NCBI GenBank assembly: GCA_964428345.1
Contig: CAYRYD010000018.1
Span: forward strand, 1-64,000
DNA length: 64,000 bases
Source: JABDMH01 sp964428345
GTDB taxonomy: Bacteria > Bacteroidota > Bacteroidia > Chitinophagales > Saprospiraceae
Direction of reading: 5' to 3'
The notes below the pieces were generated by a model. That model was given only the letters and a program-made list of their open reading frames with translations, made no database searches and was not told the origin of the DNA. A program made the translations under genes and the position numbers. Position 1 is the stretch's first letter, and every line of letters begins with the position of its first letter. This document shows positions 1 to 8,956 of the stretch, piece by piece.

Positions 1-53
1 CTCGCTTGATTCTTTTTGAATTTGCCTAATTTCAGAGGTATTTAGAGGTGCCC
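1..53 (+). mobile_element. Right end of a MITE-like hairpin element, cut by the window edge
   Basis: The last 53 bases of the element found in full at 21613-22019 and in reverse orientation at 8413-8594. It ends with the terminal inverted repeat TTTAGAGGTGCCC (41-53), preceded by the shared subterminal stretch around TTTGCCTAATTTCAGAGG. The rest lies before position 1. It carries no coding capacity here beyond an accidental open frame. Confidence 0.75.
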
Positions 54-190
54 TTACTTCAGCATATGGTGAAAATACATCTGGACTGACATGACCTTCA
101 TGACATACCTCATGGACTTCCATATTTCTGATCATTACCTGGAGATGTCCTTCATCAGGATATGGTTTGCTGATAACAACAAAGTTGGCT
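54..190 (-). pseudogene. Possible gene remnant next to the hairpin element
   Basis: On the minus strand this stretch is open, without a start codon, and has a protein-like composition (NFVVISKPYPDEGHLQV, then EVHEVCHEGHVSPDVF). The frame runs directly into the element end at 53. A stop lies in frame just upstream, near 190. I do not recognise the product. It may be part of a gene interrupted by the element, as at 7710-8768, or a chance open frame. Confidence 0.25.
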
Positions 191-272
191 CAGCGTGGTT
201 CTAGCCTGTAATATCAGATATGATAGGATATCACTATCTTTAAGCTGAATCGATCGATTTCTTTTCATCGGT

Positions 273-3200
273 ATGAAATCATCTTCCAGCAAACTGACAT
301 TGGGATGGGCAGTCTCCGCTCTCCTGGTTATTGTCTCCTGTCAGACGGAGATGGTACCGGGTATTGATGAAAGTCAATTACCAGCCGTTGTTGACTACAA
401 TTATCACGTCAAACCGATTTTATCCGACCGTTGCTTTACCTGTCACGGTCCGGATGCCGGAAAACGGGAAGGGGATCTCCGGTTGGATCTTCCCAAATCT
501 GCATATGCAGAACTGGTCAATACTCCCGGAACTCATGCCATCGTTCCCGGAAACCCCCGTTCCAGTGCTGTTTATCACCGGATCTTAAGCAGTGACCCGG
601 AGTCTGTGATGCCCCCTCCAGAGTCCAGGCTCACTTTATCCGACCGGGAGAAGGCGATACTGATCAGGTGGATCAGTCAGGGTGCCATTTATAAACCTCA
701 TTGGTCCTTCACGCCGCCCAGACAGGTAAAGGTGCCCGCAGGATTACATCCTGTAGATTATTTTCTCGATGAAAAACTCAGCGATCAAGGTCTGAAGCCT
801 CAGCCACCGGCCGCCAGGGAGACACTTCTCCGGAGAGCCAGTTTTGACCTCACCGGTCTGCCTCCCCTGTTGAAAGAAGTCGATGCTTTTGTGGGCGATA
901 CTTTGGATAATGCTTTTGAAAAAATCATTGACCGGCTATTGGAAGATCCGGCATATGGTGAACGGATGGCCGCTGACTGGATGGATGTAGCCCGCTATGC
1001 CGACAGCGATGGCTACCTCGATGATAAACACCGTGAATTTTCTCCCTGGAGAGACTGGGTTATCCAGGCTTTCAATGACAATATGCCCTATAACCAGTTT
1101 GTGACCTGGCAACTAGCCGGTGATTTGTTGCCCGACGCCCGGCAGGAAAGCATCCTGGCTACCACTTTCAACCGCCTTCATCGCAGGAATTCGGAGGCCG
1201 GAATCGTCTTCGAAGAATATCGTACCGAGTACGTCGCCGACCGGGTACATACCTTCAGTAAGGCATTTTTGGGCCTTACGATGGAATGTGCACGTTGTCA
1301 TGACCACAAGTATGATCCCATCACACAGCAAGAATACTATCAGTTATTTGCCTATTTCAACAACACCAATGAATTGGGGACTGCCGTCTACGGTCCGGGT
1401 CAGACCCCGGGTCCTTCCTTGTTATTGACCACTGAGGAACAGCGAGAAATGATAGATTTTCTCTCCGAAAAGATTACAGATCAGGAGCAATCACTGGATA
1501 AGATCGAGACTGACGTCCGACCGGAAAATTTGCCGGATTACAACCCTGAAGATGTCCGCAGGAGTTACACTGCGAAACTTGTCTCCCACACTACTTTTGA
1601 CCGTGAAATAACCCGGGATAATCGCCAGGTATTGCCGGATCAGGTAGCCGGAGGTAAATTCGCCCGGATGGTGCAGCCGGTTTTGGGAGCCGGCCGTCAG
1701 GGTAAGGGATTCTACGTGGAAGATTACAACTACGTGTTACTGGGAGAGAAGATCGGCTGGTATGACCGGACCGATCCGTTTTCCGTCAGTCTTTGGATCC
1801 GGCCGGCAGAAACCTACGAACAGGCCGGTATCTTTACGCATTGTGAAGACCTTCGACTTGGTTATAAGGGATATTCCCTGCATTTGGAGGACAATCGCCT
1901 GCGGTTTATCATCGCGTATAGTTGGCCCTCCAATGCGATCGAAGTTTTGAGTGAAGCTGTTTTACCGGAGGATGAATGGTCCTACGTAGCTATTACCTAT
2001 GATGGCTCCAGTCAGGCAGGGGGGGTACGGATGTATGTCAATGGTCATCCGGTTGCCACCCATACTTTGGCCAATCAATTGTATAAGAGTATCCTGTTTG
2101 AGCCGGATATCCATACTTATGGTTTTGCCGGGTTTAGACTGGGATATCGCGATAAAATCAAACCATTTAAGGGCGGTGCATTTGACGAGGTGAAGGTATT
2201 CAACGACCGGTTGTCCGGTCTGGAAGTACTTTTAGACTACGATCCGGATGACTTCTCTGTTCCGGATCAAAACCCTGATCTGATCAGAGAGCATTTTATG
2301 TTAAATAATGATCCGGGTCATCGCCAATGGCTGGACAGTCTGATGCAAAACAGGGTTGCTTTGAATCAGTTGACCAGTAAGATCAGTGAGATCATGGTGA
2401 TGGGAGATCTTCCGGAGCCCAGGGCTACTTTTTTGCTGGAGCGCGGTCAGTATGATGCTCCCCGCCAGCAAGTGTATCCTGCTCTGCCGGCTGCCCTTTG
2501 GGATGGTAAGCAATCTTTTAGTCAGGACCGGCTTGGACTGGCCCAATGGCTTTTTTCACCGGAAAATCCACTGACTGCCCGGGTCCTCGTCAACCGGATC
2601 TGGCAACAGCATTTTGGGGTCGGCCTTGTCAGTACCGCCGAAGACTTCGGAGCGCAGGGTTCGCTGCCCACGCATCCGGAATTGCTTGACTGGCTGGCGG
2701 TCTGGTTTCGGGAATCGGGTTGGGACATCAAGAAATTACACCGGCTGATCCTGACTTCCGCTGCTTACCAAAGGTCTTCTGCCATTGACTCCACGGCTCA
2801 GGCTATCGATCCCGAAAACCGGTGGTTGTGGCGCGGACCCAGTATGCGACTACCCGCCGAGATGCTTCGGGACAACGCCTTGGCAATTAGTGGTTTACTT
2901 GTTGAAAAACCGGGCGGACCAAGTGTCTATCCCTATCAGCCGGAGGGACTCTGGGATGAGCTGAGCAACAAGTCCTGGCGCTACCCTTATCTTCAGGAGC
3001 CCGGTGAAGGCCTGTACCGCCGGAGCCTGTATACCATCTGGAAACGAACATCCCCTCCTCCTGCCATGTTGCTTTTTGATGTCCCAGACCGCAGTTTTTG
3101 CACTGTTCAGCGAAGACAGACCAGTACTCCCCTGCAGGCGCTGGCGATTTTAAACGATCCGCAGTATGTCGAAGCTGCCCGTGTCCTTGCCTGGCATTGC

Positions 3201-3470
3201 CAGGAAAATCATGCTTTGGTGAAAGAGCGACTCTGGCAGATTTTCCGGTTGACTATAGGACGGAAACCAACCAAAGGTGAACAGCAAAAGGTTCACAATT
3301 ATTACCAACAGGAATTGGAAAAGATCCGGGAAGGACACATCGACCTTTCTGCCTATCTGAATAACGGAGAAACCGGGTTGCCTGAAGAAGCGGAGCTGGA
3401 GGAGATTGGCGCTTTGGCTATGACTGCGCACAGTTTGTTAAATACCTACGAGGCCCAAATGAAGAAATAA
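273..3470 (+). CDS. PSD1-type cytochrome c lipoprotein (PSCyt1-DUF1549-LamG-DUF1553)
   Basis: The protein starts with a lipoprotein signal (Cys23 after LLVIVS), so it is probably anchored in an envelope membrane. A cytochrome c-like motif CFTCH (residues 54-58) belongs to the PSCyt1 domain. A DUF1549/PSCyt2 region with a second CxxCH (CARCH, 339-343) follows. Next comes a concanavalin/LamG-like insert (about 440-650, with YSLHLEDNRLRFI) and a C-terminal DUF1553/PSD1 region (about 750-1050, with TARVLVNRIWQQHFG and TSTPLQALAILNDPQY). The length of 1065 residues is usual for the family. The next gene, a DUF1501 protein, starts on the last base of this stop codon, which implies translational coupling. 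Such pairs are abundant in Planctomycetes and also occur in Bacteroidota. Their substrate is unknown; a role in polysaccharide or sulfate-ester breakdown is often guessed, and nothing here shows it. Confidence 0.9.
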   Translation: MKSSSSKLTLGWAVSALLVIVSCQTEMVPGIDESQLPAVVDYNYHVKPILSDRCFTCHGPDAGKREGDLRLDLPKSAYAELVNTPGTHAIVPGNPRSSAVYHRILSSDPESVMPPPESRLTLSDREKAILIRWISQGAIYKPHWSFTPPRQVKVPAGLHPVDYFLDEKLSDQGLKPQPPAARETLLRRASFDLTGLPPLLKEVDAFVGDTLDNAFEKIIDRLLEDPAYGERMAADWMDVARYADSDGYLDDKHREFSPWRDWVIQAFNDNMPYNQFVTWQLAGDLLPDARQESILATTFNRLHRRNSEAGIVFEEYRTEYVADRVHTFSKAFLGLTMECARCHDHKYDPITQQEYYQLFAYFNNTNELGTAVYGPGQTPGPSLLLTTEEQREMIDFLSEKITDQEQSLDKIETDVRPENLPDYNPEDVRRSYTAKLVSHTTFDREITRDNRQVLPDQVAGGKFARMVQPVLGAGRQGKGFYVEDYNYVLLGEKIGWYDRTDPFSVSLWIRPAETYEQAGIFTHCEDLRLGYKGYSLHLEDNRLRFIIAYSWPSNAIEVLSEAVLPEDEWSYVAITYDGSSQAGGVRMYVNGHPVATHTLANQLYKSILFEPDIHTYGFAGFRLGYRDKIKPFKGGAFDEVKVFNDRLSGLEVLLDYDPDDFSVPDQNPDLIREHFMLNNDPGHRQWLDSLMQNRVALNQLTSKISEIMVMGDLPEPRATFLLERGQYDAPRQQVYPALPAALWDGKQSFSQDRLGLAQWLFSPENPLTARVLVNRIWQQHFGVGLVSTAEDFGAQGSLPTHPELLDWLAVWFRESGWDIKKLHRLILTSAAYQRSSAIDSTAQAIDPENRWLWRGPSMRLPAEMLRDNALAISGLLVEKPGGPSVYPYQPEGLWDELSNKSWRYPYLQEPGEGLYRRSLYTIWKRTSPPPAMLLFDVPDRSFCTVQRRQTSTPLQALAILNDPQYVEAARVLAWHCQENHALVKERLWQIFRLTIGRKPTKGEQQKVHNYYQQELEKIREGHIDLSAYLNNGETGLPEEAELEEIGALAMTAHSLLNTYEAQMKK

Positions 3471-4912
3471 TGGACATTTTAAAGACCCGTCGTGATTTTT
3501 TGCGCCAAACCGCTTCCGGTTTAGGCGCTGTAGCCCTGGGATCGTTGTTAAATCCCCTGCAGGGTCATGGGATGCAAAAAAGGCTGGAGCCGGTCAAACC
3601 GAGCACCCTGAAGTCAGGAATGCATTTTCCGGGTAAGGCAAAACGGGTGATCTACCTGTTTCAAAGTGGTGGCCCCTCCCAGCTGGAGACTTTTGACTAT
3701 AAACCGGCGCTGGAGAAATGGCATGGCCAGGAGATTCCCCCTTCCGTACAGGGTACTCAGCGAAATTCGGGTATGGTGACCGACCAAAGTACTTTTCCAC
3801 TGGTGCGGTCGTATTACAACTTCCGCCAGTACGGACAAAGTGGAGCCTGGGTAAGTGAATTGTTACCCCATACGGCACAGGTAGTGGATGATCTCTGCAT
3901 CGTAAAATCCGTATATACCGAGGCCATCAATCATGAGCCGGCGGTGATTTTTATGCAGACCGGATCGCAGCTTACCGGTCGCCCTTCCATAGGAAGCTGG
4001 TTGAGCTATGGTCTGGGCAGCAACAACCGGAATTTACCGGATTTTGTGGTGATGATTTCCAAGGGAGGAGGAGCACAGCCGTTGAGCTCCGCTTCCTGGG
4101 GAAGTGGCTTCTTACCCTCTCACCATCAGGGAGTGCAGTTCCGGGCCGGGAAGGATCCGGTATTGTATCTGAATAATCCTTATGGTCTCCACACCGATGA
4201 CAGGCGCCGGGCGCTGGATTTTATTGAGTCGATGAATGAGGAACAGAAACGCATCTGGGAAGACCCGGAGATCGACTCAAAGATCAATCAGTATGAAATG
4301 GCCTTCCGGATGCAACGGTCAGTGCCGGAGGTTGTCGATTTCTCCGGAGAACCGGAGTATATTTTCGACATGTATGGACCCGATGCGCGTATTCCCGGTA
4401 CTTATGCCGCCAATTGCCTATTGGCCCGGAAGCTGGCAGAACAGGATGTCCGTTTCATTCAGTTGTACCATATGGGCTGGGATCAGCACGGTGATCTGCC
4501 TCGTGGTATCCGGCGCCAGACGATGCAGACCGATCAGCCGACTGCGGCATTGATCCGGGATCTAAAGCAGCGGGGTTTGCTGGAAGACACCCTCGTCATC
4601 TGGGGAGGAGAATTTGGCCGCACCAGTTTTTCCCAGGGACAGTTGACAAAAGACAACTATGGAAGAGACCATCACCCGGGCTGTTATACCATGTGGATGG
4701 CAGGAGGTGGGATAAAACCGGGCATCGTGTACGGAGAAACAGACGAACTCGGATACAACGTTGCTCACGGTGGTGTCCATGTCCACGATTTTCAGGCCAC
4801 CTTGCTGCATTTGCTGGGCATCGATCATGAACTGCTCACTTTCCGCTACCAGGGTCGCAGGTTCCGGCTCACTGACGTTCATGGCAGGGTGGTGGAGGAC
4901 CTTTTGGCGTAA
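3470..4912 (+). CDS. DUF1501 (sulfatase-like) Tat-exported protein
   Basis: 480 residues with a twin-arginine signal near the start (TRRDFLRQTASGLGAVALGS), so it is probably exported folded. The body has the DUF1501 hallmarks of the alkaline phosphatase/sulfatase-like fold: FQSGGPSQLETFDYKP, HMGWDQHGDLP, the metal-site-like WGGEFGRT, and GRDHHPGCYTMWMAGGG. It overlaps the preceding PSD1 cytochrome by one base (TAATG), so the two are almost certainly made together and probably act together in the periplasm. The enzymatic reaction is not established for this family. Confidence 0.9.
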   Translation: MDILKTRRDFLRQTASGLGAVALGSLLNPLQGHGMQKRLEPVKPSTLKSGMHFPGKAKRVIYLFQSGGPSQLETFDYKPALEKWHGQEIPPSVQGTQRNSGMVTDQSTFPLVRSYYNFRQYGQSGAWVSELLPHTAQVVDDLCIVKSVYTEAINHEPAVIFMQTGSQLTGRPSIGSWLSYGLGSNNRNLPDFVVMISKGGGAQPLSSASWGSGFLPSHHQGVQFRAGKDPVLYLNNPYGLHTDDRRRALDFIESMNEEQKRIWEDPEIDSKINQYEMAFRMQRSVPEVVDFSGEPEYIFDMYGPDARIPGTYAANCLLARKLAEQDVRFIQLYHMGWDQHGDLPRGIRRQTMQTDQPTAALIRDLKQRGLLEDTLVIWGGEFGRTSFSQGQLTKDNYGRDHHPGCYTMWMAGGGIKPGIVYGETDELGYNVAHGGVHVHDFQATLLHLLGIDHELLTFRYQGRRFRLTDVHGRVVEDLLA

Positions 4913-4917
4913 TGGAG

Positions 4918-4935
4918 CGGCGATTTTTATCGCCG
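4918..4935. terminator. Strong hairpin after the DUF1501 gene
   Basis: A seven-base stem CGGCGAT/ATCGCCG with a TTTT loop lies six bases after the DUF1501 stop. No long T-run follows on either strand, so it may be a weak terminator or a small REP-like hairpin. It separates the PSD1/DUF1501 operon from the carbonic anhydrase gene. Confidence 0.5.
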
Positions 4936-5018
4936 TAGAATTATGATTTAAAAGGGATGATAGAGCATATTCCAATTTCGAATAAATTTTGGCAAAGAGC
5001 AATGAATAGATTATCCAG

Positions 5019-5645
5019 ATGAATATCACCCAGATTTTCGAGAATAACCAGGATTGGATCCGTAAGAAATTAGAGGTGGATCAGCATTATTTTGATAATT
5101 TATCAAAGGGACAAGATCCAAAAATATTGTACATCGGCTGTTCGGATAGCCGGGTCACGGCTGAAGAACTCATGGGTGCTCAACCGGGCGAGGTATTTGT
5201 GCATCGCAACATAGCCAATATGGTACCCAATAATGACCTGAGTGCCATGTCTGTAATTACCTATGCAGTGAGGAATCTCCGGGTGAATCATGTTATCGTG
5301 TGTGGTCATTATTATTGTGGAGGGGTAAAGGCAGCGATGGAATCTGCCGATCTGGGCATCCTTAATCCCTGGTTGCGTAGTATCAGGGACGTTTATCGCC
5401 TGCATCGGGATGAACTGCAAAGTATCCCTAACGAAGAGGAGAAGTATCGACGTCTGGTTGAATTAAACGTTCAGGAGCAATGTGTCAATGTTATAAAAAC
5501 GGCGGATATACAACGGGCATACGCAGAGCGGGGTTTGCGGGTACATGGTTGGGTTTTTGATATCCGTACCGGTCAATTGATCGATTTAAAAATCGATTTC
5601 CGCAGAATACTGGAGGGGATTATGGAGATCTATCGATTGAGTTGA
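5019..5645 (+). CDS. can: Beta-class carbonic anhydrase
   Basis: Catalyses reversible hydration of CO2 to bicarbonate in the cytoplasm. The zinc ligands of the beta class are all visible: Cys41 and Asp43 with Arg45 in CSDSR, and His97 and Cys100 in CGHYYCGG. At 208 residues it is a normal length for the family. There is no signal peptide. The ATG follows a 106-base spacer after the DUF1501 gene and a hairpin, so it is probably transcribed separately. The family assignment is firm; the choice of the symbol can rather than another beta-CA name is by similarity. Confidence 0.95.
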   Translation: MNITQIFENNQDWIRKKLEVDQHYFDNLSKGQDPKILYIGCSDSRVTAEELMGAQPGEVFVHRNIANMVPNNDLSAMSVITYAVRNLRVNHVIVCGHYYCGGVKAAMESADLGILNPWLRSIRDVYRLHRDELQSIPNEEEKYRRLVELNVQEQCVNVIKTADIQRAYAERGLRVHGWVFDIRTGQLIDLKIDFRRILEGIMEIYRLS

Positions 5646-5743
5646 TGAATCAGGAAATTTCATGGAAATCAAAAGTAAATTTGATAGGGATAAAATTGGT
5701 TATTGAGAAAAATGAGAAAAAATTCTTTTTTATTCACAGATAG

Positions 5744-6931
5744 ATGAATGTTATACCTAAGTCACCGGTAAAGATCTTTTACACATTAATGGCATTATTG
5801 ATTTGTGGGATTTTCCTGAATTACACCTGCCAAACCAGGAAAAGCATTGCCTTGGTACCTAAAAAGAAAGTATCCGGTCACTGGAATGCCATCTCCCCGT
5901 ATTTTACGGTGCCGGATTCCTTTAAAGGCCGTAATGGAGATTTTCGATCACCCCTGGTCTTTTACGATGGTTCTCCCGTTCGTTCGTCTCTTGACTGGGA
6001 CAGGAGGCGGCAGGAAATCCTCGGTCAATGGCATGCGATGATGGGTCGATGGCCCGATTTGATCAGGGGGCAACAATTTGAAGTATTGGGTACGGAGAAG
6101 AGGGAGAATTTTACCCAACATAGAGTCCGGTTTTACTGGATACCGGGAGAACAAACGGAAGGTTACCTGTTGGTACCGGATGGAACCGGCCTGAAACCGG
6201 CAGTAGTGACCGTTTATTACGAACCGGAGACCGCCATCGGATTAGGTCAGCCATTCCGGGACTATGCTTATCAGCTGGTCAAACGTGGATTCATCGCCCT
6301 CTCTATTGGTACGACCGAAGCCACCCGAAACAAAACCTATGCACTCTATTATCCTTCGCTTGAAAATGCCCGGGTCCAACCATTGTCCATGCTTGCCTAT
6401 GCTGCCGCCAACGCATGGCAGGTACTGGCAAAAACCGAGGGTGTGGATTCGACCCGCATCGGTATTGCCGGACATTCCTTCGGTGGTAAATGGGCGATGT
6501 TTGCGTCCTGTCTTTACGAAAAGTTTGCCTGTGCTGTGTGGTCAGATCCCGGGATTGTCTTTGATGAAACGCGACCGGCGGTCAACTATTGGGAGCCCTG
6601 GTATCTGGGGTATCACCCCAAACCCTGGCGTGAGCGGGGCATGATCACCAGAGATAATCCGGCCCGAGGGCTGTATCCCGAGCTTGTAAGTAATGGCTAT
6701 GATCTGACGGATCTACATGCCTTAATGGCACCCCGGCCATTTCTAGTATCGGGTGGTTCCGAAGACCCGCCGGAACGATGGGTGGCCTTAAACCACAGTG
6801 TGGCAGTCAATCGACTATTGGGATATCACGACCGGGTCGCCATGACCAACCGGCCTGAACATTCACCGGATGAGGCATCCAACGAAGTGGTCTATCAGTT
6901 TTTTGAGTATTTTCTCAAATCTGATCAATAA
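5744..6931 (+). CDS. Exported alpha/beta hydrolase (dienelactone hydrolase/acetyl-xylan-esterase-like)
   Basis: 395 residues. The N-terminus has a hydrophobic segment (IFYTLMALLICGIFLNYTC) that looks like a lipoprotein or signal-anchor sequence. The body has an alpha/beta hydrolase fold with the nucleophile elbow GHSFGG (in IGIAGHSFGGKWAMFA). A likely catalytic Asp lies in the SGGSEDPPERW segment, and a C-terminal His lies in NRPEHSPDE. Related proteins are annotated as dienelactone hydrolase-like or glucuronyl/acetyl esterases, so an ester or lactone substrate outside the cytoplasm is likely, but the exact one is unknown. Confidence 0.8.
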   Translation: MNVIPKSPVKIFYTLMALLICGIFLNYTCQTRKSIALVPKKKVSGHWNAISPYFTVPDSFKGRNGDFRSPLVFYDGSPVRSSLDWDRRRQEILGQWHAMMGRWPDLIRGQQFEVLGTEKRENFTQHRVRFYWIPGEQTEGYLLVPDGTGLKPAVVTVYYEPETAIGLGQPFRDYAYQLVKRGFIALSIGTTEATRNKTYALYYPSLENARVQPLSMLAYAAANAWQVLAKTEGVDSTRIGIAGHSFGGKWAMFASCLYEKFACAVWSDPGIVFDETRPAVNYWEPWYLGYHPKPWRERGMITRDNPARGLYPELVSNGYDLTDLHALMAPRPFLVSGGSEDPPERWVALNHSVAVNRLLGYHDRVAMTNRPEHSPDEASNEVVYQFFEYFLKSDQ

Positions 6932-6993
6932 CGGGTACCTCTAAAAAACACTCCACTCATTCGTAATATTTCTATCGTTATGATTCCGGAATT

Positions 6994-7548
6994 TTACTCT
7001 TTAATCATTGCATACCGGGGCAGGTACTGATCGAGGATAATCTTCAAATGATGTAACTCATGTCCGGCAATATGGTATCCGAGTGCCCGCACGCTGGTTC
7101 TTTTATCGCCGGCTGTACCGATTCGAAGTAGGGCCGTTTCGGATATGCCTGCAAATAAAGTGATGGTCGATAAACGCACTGCTTCGTATTCGGCCAGGAT
7201 ATTTTCAGTGTCCCGTTCATCCGCATCGCAATGGGCAGCATATAAATCCTGGTCAAAACCCGGTAAGCTGGTCTGATCATTCCTGGCAAAGACAAGAGCA
7301 CGGTAACCATAAATCCTTTCGTCATCAATAATGTGAATGAATATTTCTTTGATCGACCATTTGTTTTTTGCCGGACGAAAATTCATCATCTCGGCCGATA
7401 AGGATAATATGAATGCTTTTGTAGTCCTGGAATTTTCGTCCAACTGACGGAGAAGGCTGCCATCCTTTTTAACCAGGTTCATGTACATTTCCGCATAGGC
7501 AGGATATTCATGCTTTTCCGGAAAATCGATTTTTCTTGATAAAAGCAT
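6994..7548 (-). CDS. DinB-family four-helix protein
   Basis: 184 residues. It has the DinB/YfiT pattern of metal-binding His residues on a four-helix bundle: WSIKEIFIHIIDDERIYGYR near the middle and YHIAGHELHHLKIILDQY near the end. Family members are metal-dependent and include thiol-dependent transferases and damage-induced proteins; the reaction here is unknown. It is cytoplasmic, with no signal. It stands alone, convergent with the upstream hydrolase and about 160 bases from the disrupted alpha/beta hydrolase. Confidence 0.8.
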   Translation of the reverse strand: MLLSRKIDFPEKHEYPAYAEMYMNLVKKDGSLLRQLDENSRTTKAFILSLSAEMMNFRPAKNKWSIKEIFIHIIDDERIYGYRALVFARNDQTSLPGFDQDLYAAHCDADERDTENILAEYEAVRLSTITLFAGISETALLRIGTAGDKRTSVRALGYHIAGHELHHLKIILDQYLPRYAMIKE

Positions 7549-7709
7549 AGTGTGTTATTATTCAACTATCAACCATTAGAGGTAATGCCTTTTTGAATTT
7601 GTATCGGCATCCTATTTTTCTTTGATTTCAATTCAGCATCGCCATTTGCTTGTTTTTGCACGAGGGTTTTATTATTTTTTTGATACCGGACTGATCCAGG
7701 TAACTTAAT

Positions 7710-8768
7710 TCATTTTGTTATTTTCCCTGGATCCTGATCCAGAAATTCCCGGGCAACCATGGGGAAAGTTTCCGATGCCCGGTCATCTCCACCCATAAAT
7801 TTCCACAATGGGGTATGACCTTGTTGAGGGATGATCCAGAGCCGGGCATCAGGCAGGGCCAGAAATAACTCGGTCGCAATATCAACCGGAAAGTAATAAT
7901 CGCGGTCTCCCCAGATTAGAAATATCGGTACGTTGATCCTGGAAAATCTCCCGAGATCATCCTCTGCTTCAACAGTCTTTGTTGGATATTCCCTGGCAAA
8001 ACCTTTGATATCTCTAAATACCCCGGATATTCTGGTCATGTCGTTGCCATGGATTTTCCGGTAATATTGTTGAAATTCGGGACCGGCTTTATCCAGGTCA
8101 TCTTCGAGTAGTAGATTCCGTCCTTCCTCACTCAGACGGTGTGCTCCATTAATCAGGATCAGCGATTCCAGCGCTTCCGGTTGACTGGCTGTCATATGCA
8201 AGAGGGTAATGGCTCCTGCGCTATGTCCAATTCCTTTGGCTGACTTAATTCCCAGGTCATTCATAAATTTCAGGATAAGGTCAGCCCATGCATTATAACT
8301 GAATCGCTCATGCAGGGCATCTGATTTTCCATGCCCCGGCAGATCGATAGCGATAATAGTAAAATTATGGATAAAGTCATCAAAGTACTCCTCCCATTGC
8401 TCACTGGATAATGGGCACCTCTAAATACCTCTGAAATTAGGCAAATTTAAAAAGAGCCAAGCGAGACGAGGCATCGCGAAGGAGCCTAGCCGGAGCTAAG
8501 TGACTGAGGGATAACGATGTATCGCGCAGGCTATTTTTAAATAGCTTATCATAGATAAGCGATTGCCAATTGAATGGGGTTTTTAGAGGTGCCCTAATGT
8601 AAAACCATGCAGTAAAAGCAAATAAGGACCACTCCCTCCGATACGGTAATGAAGCTTGATTCCATCAATCGTAACAAAATGGTCTTCCTGCATGACATAT
8701 TCCTGCGAATGCATAACACCGGATACTGCTGACGCCATAATGAGTAATATTGTTTGGATTTTATTCAT
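7710..8768 (-). pseudogene. Exported alpha/beta hydrolase gene split by a MITE-like insertion
   Basis: Reading on the minus strand, 8768-8595 encodes a signal peptide (MNKIQTILLIMASAVSGVM), the start of an alpha/beta hydrolase (DGIKLHYRIGGSGP) and the oxyanion region LLLLHGFTL. The frame then enters the inserted element and stops after GHL. Beyond the element, 8412-7710 continues in the same frame with SSEQWEEYFDDF, AIDLPGHGKSD, the nucleophile GHSAG, the Asp region WGDRDYYF and the His in QQGHTPLW. Removing the 182-bp element and one copy of the 4-bp duplication restores one uninterrupted reading frame of about 290 codons. No decay is visible elsewhere, so the disruption looks recent. The C-terminal half has an internal ATG (8264) but lacks the oxyanion region, so a working enzyme is unlikely. 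Confidence 0.9.
8413..8594 (-). mobile_element. MITE-like element, 182 bp, with 13-bp terminal inverted repeats
   Basis: Both ends carry GGGCACCTCTAAA as inverted repeats (8413-8425 and 8582-8594). It is flanked by a direct duplication of TAAT (8409-8412 and 8595-8598). The interior has no gene but shares a 42-base core (8476-8517) with the 407-bp copy at 21613-22019, and both subterminal regions match too. It is therefore an internally shortened version in the opposite orientation. Size, inverted repeats, target duplication and lack of coding sequence fit a non-autonomous DNA transposon. The transposase that moves it is not in this window. Confidence 0.88.
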
Positions 8769-8811
8769 CGGTAAGATTCCATCACTGATTTATTCATAAA
8801 GGCGTAAGTTG

Positions 8812-8832
8812 AGGCCTTACAATGTAAGGCCT
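8812..8832. repeat. Short inverted repeat upstream of the disrupted hydrolase
   Basis: A nine-base stem AGGCCTTAC/GTAAGGCCT with an AAT loop. It lies between the decarboxylase 3' end and the disrupted hydrolase start on the minus strand. No T-run follows, so it is not a typical terminator; it could be an operator or a small REP. Confidence 0.5.
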
Positions 8833-8956
8833 TCATGGCATCCTGAGGTAAATGCAATGATCGATGGAGATCAGATGGTTTGTTTTTATTCCGGTTGCTG
8901 ATCTTTTACATTGCACTTTTTTTAAGTAGTTCGTTGGATGGTCTTGTTCAAAACAG

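Noticed and set aside
6933..6945. GGGTACCTCTAAA, one mismatch from the MITE terminal repeat
   Set aside because: No matching partner end, subterminal similarity or duplication nearby; a 13-base chance match after a stop codon cannot be excluded.
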